A DNA stretch of 64,000 nt, taken from assembly GCF_001514205.1 (NCBI RefSeq), contig NZ_KQ948766.1, positions 465,215-529,214 on the forward strand. Reading direction: 5' to 3'. The notes under the pieces were generated by a model. That model saw only the letters and a program-made list of their open reading frames with translations. It did not search any database and was not told the origin of the DNA. Shown here piece by piece: positions 15,653-24,113 of the stretch. How positions within the stretch are numbered: the first letter of the stretch is position 1; each line of letters opens with the position of its first letter. A program made the position numbers and the translations under genes. Source of the stretch: Streptomyces griseoruber (GTDB taxonomy: Bacteria; Actinomycetota; Actinomycetes; Streptomycetales; Streptomycetaceae).

Positions 15653-17130
15653 CGCAGGGAAATCCTCATGCCGGAGACGCTCTGGGCCCGTTCCATGACC
15701 CATGTCTTCTCGCTGCCGTATTCGTGCACGTTGGTGATGGCCAGCTTCATCGCCTCGGGGAGGCGGTAGGCGCCGCTCTCGTAGAAGTCGAAGCCGATCA
15801 GGTCGAGCGTGGGGCTGACATCGAGGAAGTCGAGCAGCCAGAGCATGTTGAAGCCGGAGGTGGGGATGGCCGCGAACTGCTCGGTGGTCCAGCCGCCGAT
15901 GTTGCGCACGGGCCAGCGCAGCGACTCGTCGTTGACGTACGTCTGGGCGCCGGGGATCAGCTTGTTGCGGACGGAGTACTTCCAGTCCGGTGAGCTGCCG
16001 CTGAGGACGAGCCGGGTGTCGACGGGCTTGTCCCAGTTGTAGTTGTGCTTGTGGATGGTGACGTGGACGTCGGTCCTGCGGCCGGTGTGCGCCGGGTCGA
16101 TGCGGTACGAGTTGAAGCGCACGACGAGGTCGTAGGCATCGATGTCGTGGCCGAGGCCGCTCTCGCCGACCTTGCCCGAGTTGGCGACGAGGCAGACCGA
16201 CTTGCCGGCGATCCGGTTGCGGAACTCGCCGAGGCTGAGCCACTGCACGCCCCCGAACAGGGGGTCGGGGACCGGGCCGCGCATGCGGTTGCGGCGGACG
16301 TCGGCGTACAGGGCGAGGGCCCGGGTCAGCTCGGGGGTGGGCCGGGTCCGCCGGCCGCCGGCCAGGTCGAGGTAGTGCGCGAGGGCCTCCTGGACCTCGT
16401 CCTCGGGGGCGCCCTCGCGGTCCATGGCGAGCAGCGCGCCGGCCAGCCGGGCCTCGGCGCCGGACGGGTCGCCGGCGGCGTGTGCGGCGAGGCCCTCGGC
16501 CCAGACGTCGGTGGCGGGTCCGGCGCCGAAGCGGGTGGCCTCGGGGACGGTGCGCTCCAGCAGGGTCAGCAGCTCGGCGCGGGCCTTGGTCGCGGCGTGG
16601 ATGCCGTCGACGCGGGCGCGGACGCCGAAGCCGTCCTCCTTGGTGAGCTCGAGGTAGCGCTCGTAGGCCTCGGCGGCCTCCTCGGGCAGGCCGAGGGCCT
16701 CCAGGATCCGACCGCGCAGCCGCCAGCCGGCGCGGGAGCTCCGGCGCAGGTGGAGGATGGTGTCGGTGATCGTCACCGTGAGGTTCAGCTCGTCGTCGTA
16801 GGCGCAGACGACGGCCTTGTTGCCCACGTTGAGCAGGGCGTCGAGGACCTCGTTGCTGAGGTTGCCGCCGCTGCCGGTCGCGGCGGCCCTGGTGCGCCGC
16901 AGCAGGCTCGTGGCGGTGGGCGCGGGCGCGGACTGCTCCTGTACCGCCCAGGTGGCGAGGAGCTGGCGCAGCGCCTCGGCGACCGCCTGGCGGCGCGGGT
17001 CGAGGCTGCCGACGAGCTTGCCGCTGTGCACGGAACAGGCGCGCAGGCAGTCGTCGAGCGAGACCGGGGATGGCGCTGACGAGGGCCTGTGCGGCCTGGC
17101 GTCTGACCCTCTGCTGCGGACCCTCGTCAT
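15649..17130 (-). CDS. GT29 family sialyltransferase with sialylmotifs
   Basis: A 493-residue protein. The N-terminal 280 residues are helical and of unknown role. The C-terminal 190 residues carry the eukaryotic-type sialyltransferase signatures: sialylmotif L around 309-343 (KSVCLVANSG, then GHDIDAYDLVVRFN), motif S around 422-450 (PTSGFNMLWLLDFL, then GFDFYESG) and motif VS H469-x4-E474. GT29 enzymes transfer sialic acid or Kdn from CMP donors. No signal peptide is visible, so it probably acts in the cytoplasm. Start 17130 has AGGAGAA 4 bp upstream. First gene of a three-gene leftward unit. Confidence 0.88.
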   Translation of the reverse strand: MTRVRSRGSDARPHRPSSAPSPVSLDDCLRACSVHSGKLVGSLDPRRQAVAEALRQLLATWAVQEQSAPAPTATSLLRRTRAAATGSGGNLSNEVLDALLNVGNKAVVCAYDDELNLTVTITDTILHLRRSSRAGWRLRGRILEALGLPEEAAEAYERYLELTKEDGFGVRARVDGIHAATKARAELLTLLERTVPEATRFGAGPATDVWAEGLAAHAAGDPSGAEARLAGALLAMDREGAPEDEVQEALAHYLDLAGGRRTRPTPELTRALALYADVRRNRMRGPVPDPLFGGVQWLSLGEFRNRIAGKSVCLVANSGKVGESGLGHDIDAYDLVVRFNSYRIDPAHTGRRTDVHVTIHKHNYNWDKPVDTRLVLSGSSPDWKYSVRNKLIPGAQTYVNDESLRWPVRNIGGWTTEQFAAIPTSGFNMLWLLDFLDVSPTLDLIGFDFYESGAYRLPEAMKLAITNVHEYGSEKTWVMERAQSVSGMRISLR

Positions 17131-17354
17131 GGTTCTCCTGGACGTAGGAACGGGACGTATGAACTGGACGCATGAAAAGCGTATTGACGTACTGAAACCT
17201 GGTGAGGTTGGGAGAACGTAAGAAAGGAAAACGACGCCCAGGTGAACCCCTCGGAACAGAGGAGCGAATGCTGAGGCTGTCGAACAGAAGTTTCGCGGGT
17301 GACGCCATAGGGTCCACATAGACGGCACTCATCCGCATTCCTAGGGACACCCGC

Positions 17355-18512
17355 GTGACACAGACGGTCGTGAACACGACACAGGGGAGCCTGCCGGTCG
17401 CCACCCCGAAGGCGGCACCGCGGGGCGGCCGGCTGCGCGCGCTGGACGGCCTGCGGCTGATCGCGGCCCTGATGGTGGCCTGCTACCACTACGGCGGCCG
17501 GGGCGGCGACATCACCCGCGCCTGGGGCACCTCCGCGTCGACGGTCTTCCCGACCCTGCACACGCCGTTCGCCTACGGCTGCCTGGGCGTCCAGGTCTTC
17601 TTCGTGATCAGCGGTTTCGTCATCTGCATGAGCGGCTGGGGCCGCCCGCTGCGCTCGTTCTTCGCCTCCCGGGTGGCCCGGCTGATGCCCGCGTACTGGG
17701 TGGCGGTCCTGCTGGTGACGGCCGTCTTCGCACTGCCGGTGGTCGTCTACGACGCCGTCTCGCCCAGTGACGTCCTGGTGAACCTGACCCTGCTCCAGCA
17801 GCCGCTGGGCGTGGACCGGGTGCTGGGCGTGGACTGGACGCTGTGGGCGGAGGTCCGCTTCTACGCGCTGTTCGCGCTGTGCGTGGTGCTGCCGGGGGCG
17901 AACCGGCGCCGGGTGATCCTGTTCTGCGCGGGCTGGATCCTGGCGGCGGCGATCACGCAGGGCGCGCACCAGCCGCTGCTCGACATCGTCCTGATGCCGG
18001 AGTACGCGCCGTTCTTCGTCGGCGGGGTCGGGCTCTACCTGGTGCACCGCGACCGCCGGGACCCCTACGCGTGGGGGATCACCGCGGTGAGCTTCCTGAT
18101 CGGCCAGCACTACGCGGTCCGCAGCCTGTGGAACGTCTCCGACCCGAACGCCTTCGCCCACCGCACCTCGTACGGCATCATCGCGGTCGTCGCCTTCGGG
18201 TTCCTGGCCGTCGGGGCGATCGCCCTGGGCTGGCTGGACCGGGTGAACCGGGGCTGGCTGACGGTGGCGGGCGCGCTGACCTACCCGTTCTACCTGGTGC
18301 ACGAGCATCTGGGCTGGGTCGTGGTCGCGGCCCTGCACCGCCGGCTGGGCGTCCCGTCCTACGCCACCTTCCCGCTCACGATCGCGGCGATGCTGCTGCT
18401 GGCGTACGCGCTGAACAAACTGGTGGAGGAACGCGTGACGCCGCGACTGCGGAAGGCGCTCACGACCCCCCGAGTAACCCCGCCAGTGCCCCCGCCAGTG
18501 AATTCCGGGTGA
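17355..18512 (+). CDS. Acyltransferase 3 family membrane protein
   Basis: A 385-residue integral membrane O-acyltransferase with about 10 helices. The LRALDGLRLIAALMVACYHYGG opening carries the family's R/H signature (residues about 27-47), and FFVISGFVI and RVARLMPAYW follow. Such proteins O-acetylate or succinylate surface glycans or small molecules. It is divergent from the GT29 gene, so a role in decorating the same polymer is possible. The GTG at 17355 is preceded by TAGGGA (17342-17347) at leaderless spacing. The C-terminal tail is proline-rich. Confidence 0.85.
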   Translation: MTQTVVNTTQGSLPVATPKAAPRGGRLRALDGLRLIAALMVACYHYGGRGGDITRAWGTSASTVFPTLHTPFAYGCLGVQVFFVISGFVICMSGWGRPLRSFFASRVARLMPAYWVAVLLVTAVFALPVVVYDAVSPSDVLVNLTLLQQPLGVDRVLGVDWTLWAEVRFYALFALCVVLPGANRRRVILFCAGWILAAAITQGAHQPLLDIVLMPEYAPFFVGGVGLYLVHRDRRDPYAWGITAVSFLIGQHYAVRSLWNVSDPNAFAHRTSYGIIAVVAFGFLAVGAIALGWLDRVNRGWLTVAGALTYPFYLVHEHLGWVVVAALHRRLGVPSYATFPLTIAAMLLLAYALNKLVEERVTPRLRKALTTPRVTPPVPPPVNSG

Positions 18513-18527
18513 ATTGCGGGGCGCTTT

Positions 18528-19184
18528 TCAGGAAACCCCGTACCGCGCCGCGATTCCCGCGAGGACGATCTCCAGACCCTCCTCGAAATGCTTCGCGTAA
18601 TCGGCGAAGATCTCCGCGCCCGCCCGCGCCGTCAGCGGGAAGTCGGCGAGCAGCCGGGCGCGTTCCTCGATGTCGTAGCCCTCGCGCCGCTCGTCGGGCA
18701 GCGGCCGCACACCCTGCTCCTCGACGACGAACCCGATGGTGTACGCGTACGCCGTCGACGAGGCGCGGACGGCTTCGCCCAGGCCGAACCCGGCGGCCGT
18801 GAACAGCCGCAGGGTGTCCTCCATCCGTGGGGCGTGCTCGGTGCCGGTGAAGCGTGAGCCGCTGAAGACGCGCGCGCCGTCGCGGTAGGCGAGCAGGGCC
18901 TCGCGCAGCCCGCGGTTGGCCTTGCGCGTCCACTCCCGCCAGCCGTCGGCGGGGTCGAGGGCGATCCCGGCGACCATCCGCCGGTACATCTCGGTGGCCA
19001 TCTCGTCGAGCAGCGCCTGCTTGTCCTTGAAGTGCCAGTACAGGGCCGGCGCCTTGACGTCCAGCTCGCCGGCGATCGCGCGCAGGGTCAGCCCGTCCAG
19101 GCCGGTCTCGTTCAGCAGGGCGAGGGCGGTGCCGGCGACGCGCTTGCGGTCGAGGGGGGGCCGGGCGGCTCGTTCGGTGCTCAC
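18528..19184 (-). CDS. TetR family transcriptional regulator (TetR/Mar class, TetR_C_1-like)
   Basis: A 218-residue repressor starting at GTG 19184. The N-terminal helix-turn-helix reads LTLRAIAGELDVKAPALYWHF (about residues 32-52), which is close to tetracycline-repressor-type domains. The C-terminal ligand domain is divergent. It is transcribed away from an FAD monooxygenase gene, the classical TetA/TetX-like arrangement. Three 13-bp palindromes lie between the two genes, and one overlaps the -10-like TAAGCT (minus strand, 19197-19192) that precedes this start by 7 bases. Autoregulation and repression of the monooxygenase are therefore likely. Confidence 0.9.
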   Translation of the reverse strand: MSTERAARPPLDRKRVAGTALALLNETGLDGLTLRAIAGELDVKAPALYWHFKDKQALLDEMATEMYRRMVAGIALDPADGWREWTRKANRGLREALLAYRDGARVFSGSRFTGTEHAPRMEDTLRLFTAAGFGLGEAVRASSTAYAYTIGFVVEEQGVRPLPDERREGYDIEERARLLADFPLTARAGAEIFADYAKHFEEGLEIVLAGIAARYGVS

Positions 19185-19194
19185 GGGTGACAGC

Positions 19195-19207
19195 TTAACG
19201 CCGTTAA
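19195..19207. promoter_or_regulatory. TetR operator O1
   Basis: TTAACGCCGTTAA, a perfect palindrome around a central base. It overlaps the putative leaderless -10 of the regulator gene. The identical sequence recurs at 19219 and its reverse complement at 19256. Confidence 0.85.
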
Positions 19208-19218
19208 CGGTTGACAGC

Positions 19219-19231
19219 TTAACGCCGTTAA
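19219..19231. promoter_or_regulatory. TetR operator O2, inside the monooxygenase promoter spacer
   Basis: Second TTAACGCCGTTAA, 24 bp from O1. It sits between a plus-strand -35 TTGACA (19211-19216) and a -10-like CACAGT (19235-19240; 18-bp spacer), so bound repressor would block the monooxygenase promoter. Confidence 0.85.
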
Positions 19232-19255
19232 GGGCACAGTCGTCGGCGACGGGGC

Positions 19256-19268
19256 TTAACGGCGTTAA
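19256..19268. promoter_or_regulatory. TetR operator O3, overlapping the monooxygenase ribosome-binding site
   Basis: TTAACGGCGTTAA, the same palindrome with the opposite central base. Its last bases run into the AAGGAG (19267-19272) ribosome-binding site of the gene starting at 19279. Confidence 0.85.
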
Positions 19269-19278
19269 GGAGACGGTG

Positions 19279-20622
19279 ATGCGACAGACGGACGTACTGA
19301 TCGTGGGCGCGGGCCCGACCGGGCTCGCCCTCGGCATCGACCTGGCCCGGCGCGGGGTGGACGCGCTGGTGGTGGAGCGCGGCGACACCCTCACCCCCGG
19401 TTCCCGCGGCAAGGGCCTGCAACCGCGCACCCTGGAGATCTACGAGGATCTGGGCGTCCTCGACGCGATCCTCGCCGCCGGCGGCCCCTACCCGGTCGGC
19501 ATGATCTGGCAGGACGGGAAGCAGGCCGGCGAGCACGAGATGTTCGACCCGGCGCAGGACGGCGAGGAGGGCTCACGCTTCACCGTCCCGTGGATGGTCC
19601 CGCAGTGGCGCAACCAGGAGATCCTGCGGGCACGGCTGGCGGAACTCGGCGGCGGGATCGCCTTCGGCCACGAGCTGACGCGGATCGAGCAGGACGGCGA
19701 AGGGGTCACGGCGTACTTCGCCGCCGGCGATCCGGTGCGCGCCCGGTACGCGGTCGCCGCCGACGGGGGCCGCTCGGCGGTGCGCCGGGCACTGGGCATC
19801 GGCATGACGGGCGAGACGGTCGACCCGGACCCGCTGCTGGTCGTGGACGTACGGATCACGGGCCTGGACCGGACGTGGTGGCACGTCTTCCCGCCGGCCG
19901 GGGAGGGCACGGGCTTCCTGGCACTGTGCCCGCTGGCCGGGACGGCGGACTTCCAGCTGGTGGCGCAGTTCCCGGACGGCACCGACCTGGAGCCCCTGCT
20001 GTCCCTGGCCGGGGTCCGCGCGGTGATCGCCGACCGCACCCACCTCGACCCCGGGGACGTGACCGAGGTCCGCTGGTCCTCGGACTTCCGCCCGCGCGCC
20101 GCCCTGGCCGACCGCTTCCGCGAGGGCCGTGTCCTCCTCGCCGGGGACGCGGCGCACGTCCACTCCCCCGCCGGCGGCCAGGGCCTGAACACCAGCGTCC
20201 AGGACGCCTACAACCTGGGCTGGAAACTGGGGGCGGTGCTGGGCGGGCGGGCCCCGGAGTCCCTCCTGGACACCTACGAGGAGGAGCGCCGCCCGAACGC
20301 CGCGGCCATGCTGGGCCTGTCGACCGCCATCCACCGGGGCGAGGCACGCCGGGGTGCGAAGACCCGCCAACTGGGCCTGAACTACCGCGACTCGTCACTG
20401 ACCGAGGAGACCCGCCGTACGCCGGGCGGGATCCGGGCGGGCGACCGCGTGCCGGACCGCACGCTGGACGGCGAACGCCTCTTCGACCGCCTGAGGGGCC
20501 CGGACTGGACGGTGATCACGCTGGAGGAGGGCGTCCTCCTGGTCCGCCCCGACGGCTATGTGGGCTGGGCGGGCGAGACGGAGACGGGCATGACGGAGTA
20601 CCGGGCACGCGTCGGCTGCTGA
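19279..20622 (+). CDS. FAD-dependent aromatic monooxygenase (PheA/TetX-like)
   Basis: A 447-residue class A flavoprotein monooxygenase. Features are the FAD-binding VGAGPTGLALGIDLARRG (residues 9-26), the DG motif region VAADGGRSAVRRALG, and the GD motif LLAGDAAHVHSPAGGQGLN followed by QDAYNLGWKL. These enzymes hydroxylate phenols, polyketides or tetracyclines using NAD(P)H and O2. A short thioredoxin-like C-terminal remnant is present rather than the full domain of 540-residue relatives. AAGGAG lies 6 bp before the ATG. Its divergent TetR neighbour suggests induction by its substrate, so a detoxification role is plausible. Confidence 0.9.
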   Translation: MRQTDVLIVGAGPTGLALGIDLARRGVDALVVERGDTLTPGSRGKGLQPRTLEIYEDLGVLDAILAAGGPYPVGMIWQDGKQAGEHEMFDPAQDGEEGSRFTVPWMVPQWRNQEILRARLAELGGGIAFGHELTRIEQDGEGVTAYFAAGDPVRARYAVAADGGRSAVRRALGIGMTGETVDPDPLLVVDVRITGLDRTWWHVFPPAGEGTGFLALCPLAGTADFQLVAQFPDGTDLEPLLSLAGVRAVIADRTHLDPGDVTEVRWSSDFRPRAALADRFREGRVLLAGDAAHVHSPAGGQGLNTSVQDAYNLGWKLGAVLGGRAPESLLDTYEEERRPNAAAMLGLSTAIHRGEARRGAKTRQLGLNYRDSSLTEETRRTPGGIRAGDRVPDRTLDGERLFDRLRGPDWTVITLEEGVLLVRPDGYVGWAGETETGMTEYRARVGC

Positions 20623-20721
20623 CCCCGCGCGGAGGCGGGCCGGTGCGCCCGCACGGGCTCCAGCCGCAGTCGCTCGGCGTGACAACGCCGCACGCTGCGC
20701 GGGGTGACCCCGCACCCGGCA

Positions 20722-21369
20722 TCAGGCACTCGCGAGGGTCAGCTTCACGGCGAACCCGAGGAACAGCACCCCGGCGGCCGAGGTGGCCCCCGCCGCGACC
20801 CGCTTCCGCCGGCGGAACGCACCCGCCAGCCGAGTCCCGCCGAATATCAGCACGGTGAGATACAGAACGCTCGCGACCTGCGCGAACGCACCCAGCACCA
20901 CAAAGGACAGCGCCGGGTAGGCATACGAGCTTGAGACGAACTGCACGAAGAAGGCGACGAAGAACAGAATCGCCTTGGGGTTGAACAGGCTGACGACCAG
21001 CGCCCGCCGGAAGGGACGCTCATCGGACACGGCGGCCTCCCCCTCGGAGAGAACCCGCTCCCGGCGCGTCCGCCACATCCCCCACGCGGCCCGCAGCATC
21101 CCGAGGGCGAGCCAGGTCAGATAGCCGGCGCCGGCGTACTTCACGATGCCGAACAGCACGGCGTTGGCCTGGAGCAGCGAGGCGACCCCGGCCGCCGACA
21201 GCGTCATCAGCACCGTGTCCCCGCACCACACCCCGGCCGCGGCGGTGTAGCCCGCGCGCACCCCGCGCCGGGCGGCGACGGAGAGGACGTACAGGGAGTT
21301 GGGTCCCGGAAGCAGGACGATCAGGACGAGTCCCGCGAGATAGGTGGGAAGGTCGACGACTCCGAACAT
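20722..21369 (-). CDS. leuE: LysE/RhtB family amino acid exporter (LeuE-like)
   Basis: A 215-residue membrane protein with six predicted helices. The family signature VLLPGPNSLYVLSVAARRG lies at about residues 18-36, and SLFNPKAILFFVAFFVQF follows in the middle. LysE-type carriers export amino acids by proton antiport, and the closest pattern is the leucine exporter LeuE. It lies 30 bp downstream of the mutase gene on the same strand and could be read through from it. The 99 bp after its stop contain a weak 6-bp hairpin (20675-20690) and nothing else obvious. Confidence 0.87.
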   Translation of the reverse strand: MFGVVDLPTYLAGLVLIVLLPGPNSLYVLSVAARRGVRAGYTAAAGVWCGDTVLMTLSAAGVASLLQANAVLFGIVKYAGAGYLTWLALGMLRAAWGMWRTRRERVLSEGEAAVSDERPFRRALVVSLFNPKAILFFVAFFVQFVSSSYAYPALSFVVLGAFAQVASVLYLTVLIFGGTRLAGAFRRRKRVAAGATSAAGVLFLGFAVKLTLASA

Positions 21370-21399
21370 GGGGACGAGTGTCGCATGGGGGTTCCGCCG

Positions 21400-22992
21400 T
21401 CAGAACGCGTCGGTCGGGACGTACGTCCCCCACACCTCCCGCAGGGCGCCGCACACCTCCCCCACCGTGGCCCGGGCCCGCAGCGCCTCCTTCATCGGGT
21501 ACAGGACGTTGTCCTCGCCCTCGGCCGCCTTCTGCAGGGCGGACAGGGCGTTCCCGACCGCCGTGCGGTCGCGCCCGGCACGCAGTCGCGCGAGCCGCTC
21601 CGCCTGCCGGGCCTCGATGGCCGGGTCCACCCGGAGCGGCTCGTACGGCTCCTCCTCGTCGAGCCGGAAGCGGTTGACGCCCACGACCACCCGCTCACCG
21701 GCGTCGGTCTCCCGGGCGATCCGGTAGGCGTTGCGCTCGATCTCGTTCTTCTGGAAGCCGTGCTCGATCGCCGCGACCGCGCCGCCCAGCTCCTCGATCC
21801 GGCCCATCAGCCCGACCGCCGCCGCCTCCACGTCGTCGGTCATGCTCTCGACGGCGTACGAGCCCGCGAAGGGGTCGACCGTCGCGGTCACGTCCGTCTC
21901 GTGGGCCAGCACCTGCTGGGTCCGCAGCGCCAGCCGCGCGCTCCTGTCCGTGGGCAGCGCGATCGCCTCGTCGAAGGAGTTGGTGTGCAGGGACTGGGTG
22001 CCGCCCAGGACGGCGGCCAGGCCCTGGACGGCGACCCGCACCAGGTTCACCTCGGGCTGCTGGGCCGTCAGCTGGACCCCCGCGGTCTGGGTGTGGAAGC
22101 GCAGCATCAGCGACTTCGGATCCCGCGCCCCGAACTCCTCCCGCATCACCCGCGCCCAGATCCGGCGGGCGGCGCGGAACTTCGCGACCTCCTCCAGGAG
22201 GGTCGTACGGGCCACGAAGAAGAAGGACAGCCGGGGGGCGAAATCGTCGACGTCCATGCCCGCCGCCACCGCCGTTCGGACGTACGCGATACCGTCCGCC
22301 AGGGTGAACGCGATCTCCTGCGCCGGGGACGCGCCCGCCTCCGCCATGTGGTAGCCGGAGATCGAGATCGTGTTCCACCGCGGGATCCCGGCCCGGCAGT
22401 ACCGGAAGATGTCGGCGGTCAGGCGCAGGGAGGGCCGGGGCGGGAAGATGTACGTCCCGCGGGCGATGTACTCCTTCAGCACGTCGTTCTGGATCGTGCC
22501 CGTCAGCCGGTCCGCGGCGACACCCTGCTCCTCCGCCACCAGCTGGTACAGCAGCAGGAGCAGCGCGGCCGGGGCGTTGATCGTCATCGACGTGGACACC
22601 CGGTCCAGCGGGATCCCGCCGAACAGCACCCGCATGTCGTCGACCGAGTCGACGGCCACGCCCACCTTGCCGACCTCGCCGCGGGCGAGCGGGGCGTCGG
22701 AGTCGTGGCCCATCTGGGTGGGCAGGTCGAAGGCGACGGACAGGCCGGTCGTGCCGTGGGCGATGAGCCGCCGGTAGCGGGCGTTGGACTCGGCCGCCGT
22801 GCCGAAGCCCGCGTACTGGCGCATCGTCCAGGGGCGTCCGGTGTACATGGACGGGTGGACACCCCGGGTGAAGGGGTAACGGCCCGGCTCGCCCAGCCGC
22901 TCGGCCGGGTCCCAGCCGTCCAGGGCCCGCGGCCCGTACACCGGCTCGACGGGCAGTCCCGACTCCGACTCACGCACCATGCCCACCACCAT
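21400..22992 (-). CDS. Methylmalonyl-CoA mutase family catalytic subunit without B12 domain
   Basis: A 530-residue acyl-CoA mutase TIM-barrel subunit. Substrate-pocket positions are of methylmalonyl-CoA type: Y60 in RQYAGFG, R178 in [10 protein letters not shown] and H215 in SISGYHM. The spacings match Tyr89, Arg207 and His244 of the Propionibacterium enzyme (118 and 37 residues). Isobutyryl-CoA mutase has Phe and Gln at the first two. The C-terminal cobalamin domain (DxHxxG) is absent, so it must use a separate B12 subunit that is not in this window. Start 22992 has GGAG 4 bp upstream; ATG 23016 and 22980 are alternatives. Confidence 0.9.
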   Translation of the reverse strand: MVVGMVRESESGLPVEPVYGPRALDGWDPAERLGEPGRYPFTRGVHPSMYTGRPWTMRQYAGFGTAAESNARYRRLIAHGTTGLSVAFDLPTQMGHDSDAPLARGEVGKVGVAVDSVDDMRVLFGGIPLDRVSTSMTINAPAALLLLLYQLVAEEQGVAADRLTGTIQNDVLKEYIARGTYIFPPRPSLRLTADIFRYCRAGIPRWNTISISGYHMAEAGASPAQEIAFTLADGIAYVRTAVAAGMDVDDFAPRLSFFFVARTTLLEEVAKFRAARRIWARVMREEFGARDPKSLMLRFHTQTAGVQLTAQQPEVNLVRVAVQGLAAVLGGTQSLHTNSFDEAIALPTDRSARLALRTQQVLAHETDVTATVDPFAGSYAVESMTDDVEAAAVGLMGRIEELGGAVAAIEHGFQKNEIERNAYRIARETDAGERVVVGVNRFRLDEEEPYEPLRVDPAIEARQAERLARLRAGRDRTAVGNALSALQKAAEGEDNVLYPMKEALRARATVGEVCGALREVWGTYVPTDAF

Positions 22993-23036
22993 GCCGCTCC
23001 GTTCGCCCGGCGTCATCCGGGGGGAACATCTCAGGC

Positions 23037-23885
23037 ATGCGGATGCGGAGATCGATCATCGCCCTGGCCGGCACGGCGGCCCTGGCGACCCTGTGCGGCT
23101 GTACCGTGCGGACCCCGGACACCCAGGACGGCAGGGCGCGCCCGCCGGTGCACGCCGGCGTTCCCCGTACGGCCCCCACCCCGGAGCCGGGCGGCACCGC
23201 CCCGGACGACAAGCCGAGCGCGGCCCGGACCCCCGGCACCCCGTCGCCCGCCCCGGCCGTGCTGTTCAGACGCGGCGACTCCGGGCGGGACGTACGCGAA
23301 CTCCAGGCCCGGCTGCGGCAGCTCGCCTGGCTCTTCGAGGGGCCCACGGGGCGGTACGAGGCGTCCACCGAGGAGGCCGTGAAGGGGTTCCAGGGCAAGC
23401 GCGGGCTGCCGCGGACCGGGACGACGGACACCGTCACCTGGGACCGGCTGGTGGGGATGACGCGTGAACCGGGGCAGTGGGAGCTGTATCTGATGGGCGG
23501 TCAGCCCGCCGCGGCGCCCGACTCCCGGTGTCTGACCGGGCGGGTGCTGTGCATCGACAAGACGAGCCGCACCCTGCGCTGGATGATCGACGGACGGACC
23601 GTGTCGACGATGTCCGTCCGGTTCGGCTCCCAGTACACGCCCACCCGCGAGGGGGTGTTCCAGGTCTACTGGAAGTCCCGTGACCATGTGTCGACGCTCT
23701 ACCACACGCCGATGCCCTACGCGATGTTCTTCAGCGGCGGCCAGGCGGTGCACTACTCGGCCGACTTCGCGGCCCGGGGCTACGCGGGTGCCTCGCACGG
23801 CTGTGTGAACGTACGGGACGAGGCGGCGGTCTCGGCGCTCTTCGCCCAGGTCCGCAGTGGCGACAAGGTCGTGGTGTCCTGGTGA
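23037..23885 (+). CDS. L,D-transpeptidase lipoprotein with peptidoglycan-binding domain
   Basis: A 282-residue exported protein. A lipoprotein signal ends at C22 (LCGC), followed by a Pro-rich linker (about 30-75). A PG_binding_1 domain (about 77-140; [22 protein letters not shown]) precedes a YkuD L,D-transpeptidase domain. The catalytic motif has H239, SHGC with H254 and nucleophile C256, then VNVRD. It would form 3-3 peptidoglycan crosslinks or attach proteins outside the membrane. Divergent from the mutase gene with only 44 bp between the starts. Confidence 0.92.
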   Translation: MRMRRSIIALAGTAALATLCGCTVRTPDTQDGRARPPVHAGVPRTAPTPEPGGTAPDDKPSAARTPGTPSPAPAVLFRRGDSGRDVRELQARLRQLAWLFEGPTGRYEASTEEAVKGFQGKRGLPRTGTTDTVTWDRLVGMTREPGQWELYLMGGQPAAAPDSRCLTGRVLCIDKTSRTLRWMIDGRTVSTMSVRFGSQYTPTREGVFQVYWKSRDHVSTLYHTPMPYAMFFSGGQAVHYSADFAARGYAGASHGCVNVRDEAAVSALFAQVRSGDKVVVSW

Positions 23886-23905
23886 GGTCGTCCTGGTGAG
23901 TTCGG

Positions 23906-23944
23906 GGCGCGGGCGGGACCGGGGGAACGTGTCCCGCCCGCGCC
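23906..23944. terminator. Strong intrinsic terminator-like hairpin
   Basis: A 14-bp perfect stem, GGCGCGGGCGGGAC at 23906-23919 pairing with 23931-23944, with an 11-base loop. It starts 20 bp after the L,D-transpeptidase stop, between convergent genes. The following 170 bp up to 24114 show no gene. Confidence 0.85.
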
Positions 23945-24113
23945 AGGTGCACGAGCCGTAGGTACGGGGGGAACCCCGGCTCCGTGCGAAGGCCGATGAC
24001 CAGTCGGCTCACTAGGTACTGCGTCGCGGTCCCCGAAAACGTCACACCCTGCGCGAAAGAATTTCCATGGATTGTGAAGTCGCAGGTCAGAGGGGGCGTG
24101 CGGGGGCGGGGAG

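Noticed and set aside
15652..17404. Continuation of the 13325 minus-strand frame as one 1359-residue protein.
   Set aside because: The upstream part is a shifted shadow of the GT29 gene. The GT8 motifs start right after the ATG at 15652, which overlaps the GT29 stop.
20675..20690. Terminator between the monooxygenase and leuE genes.
   Set aside because: The stem is only 6 bp (CGGCGT/ACGCCG) in a very GC-rich stretch, too weak to list as a feature.
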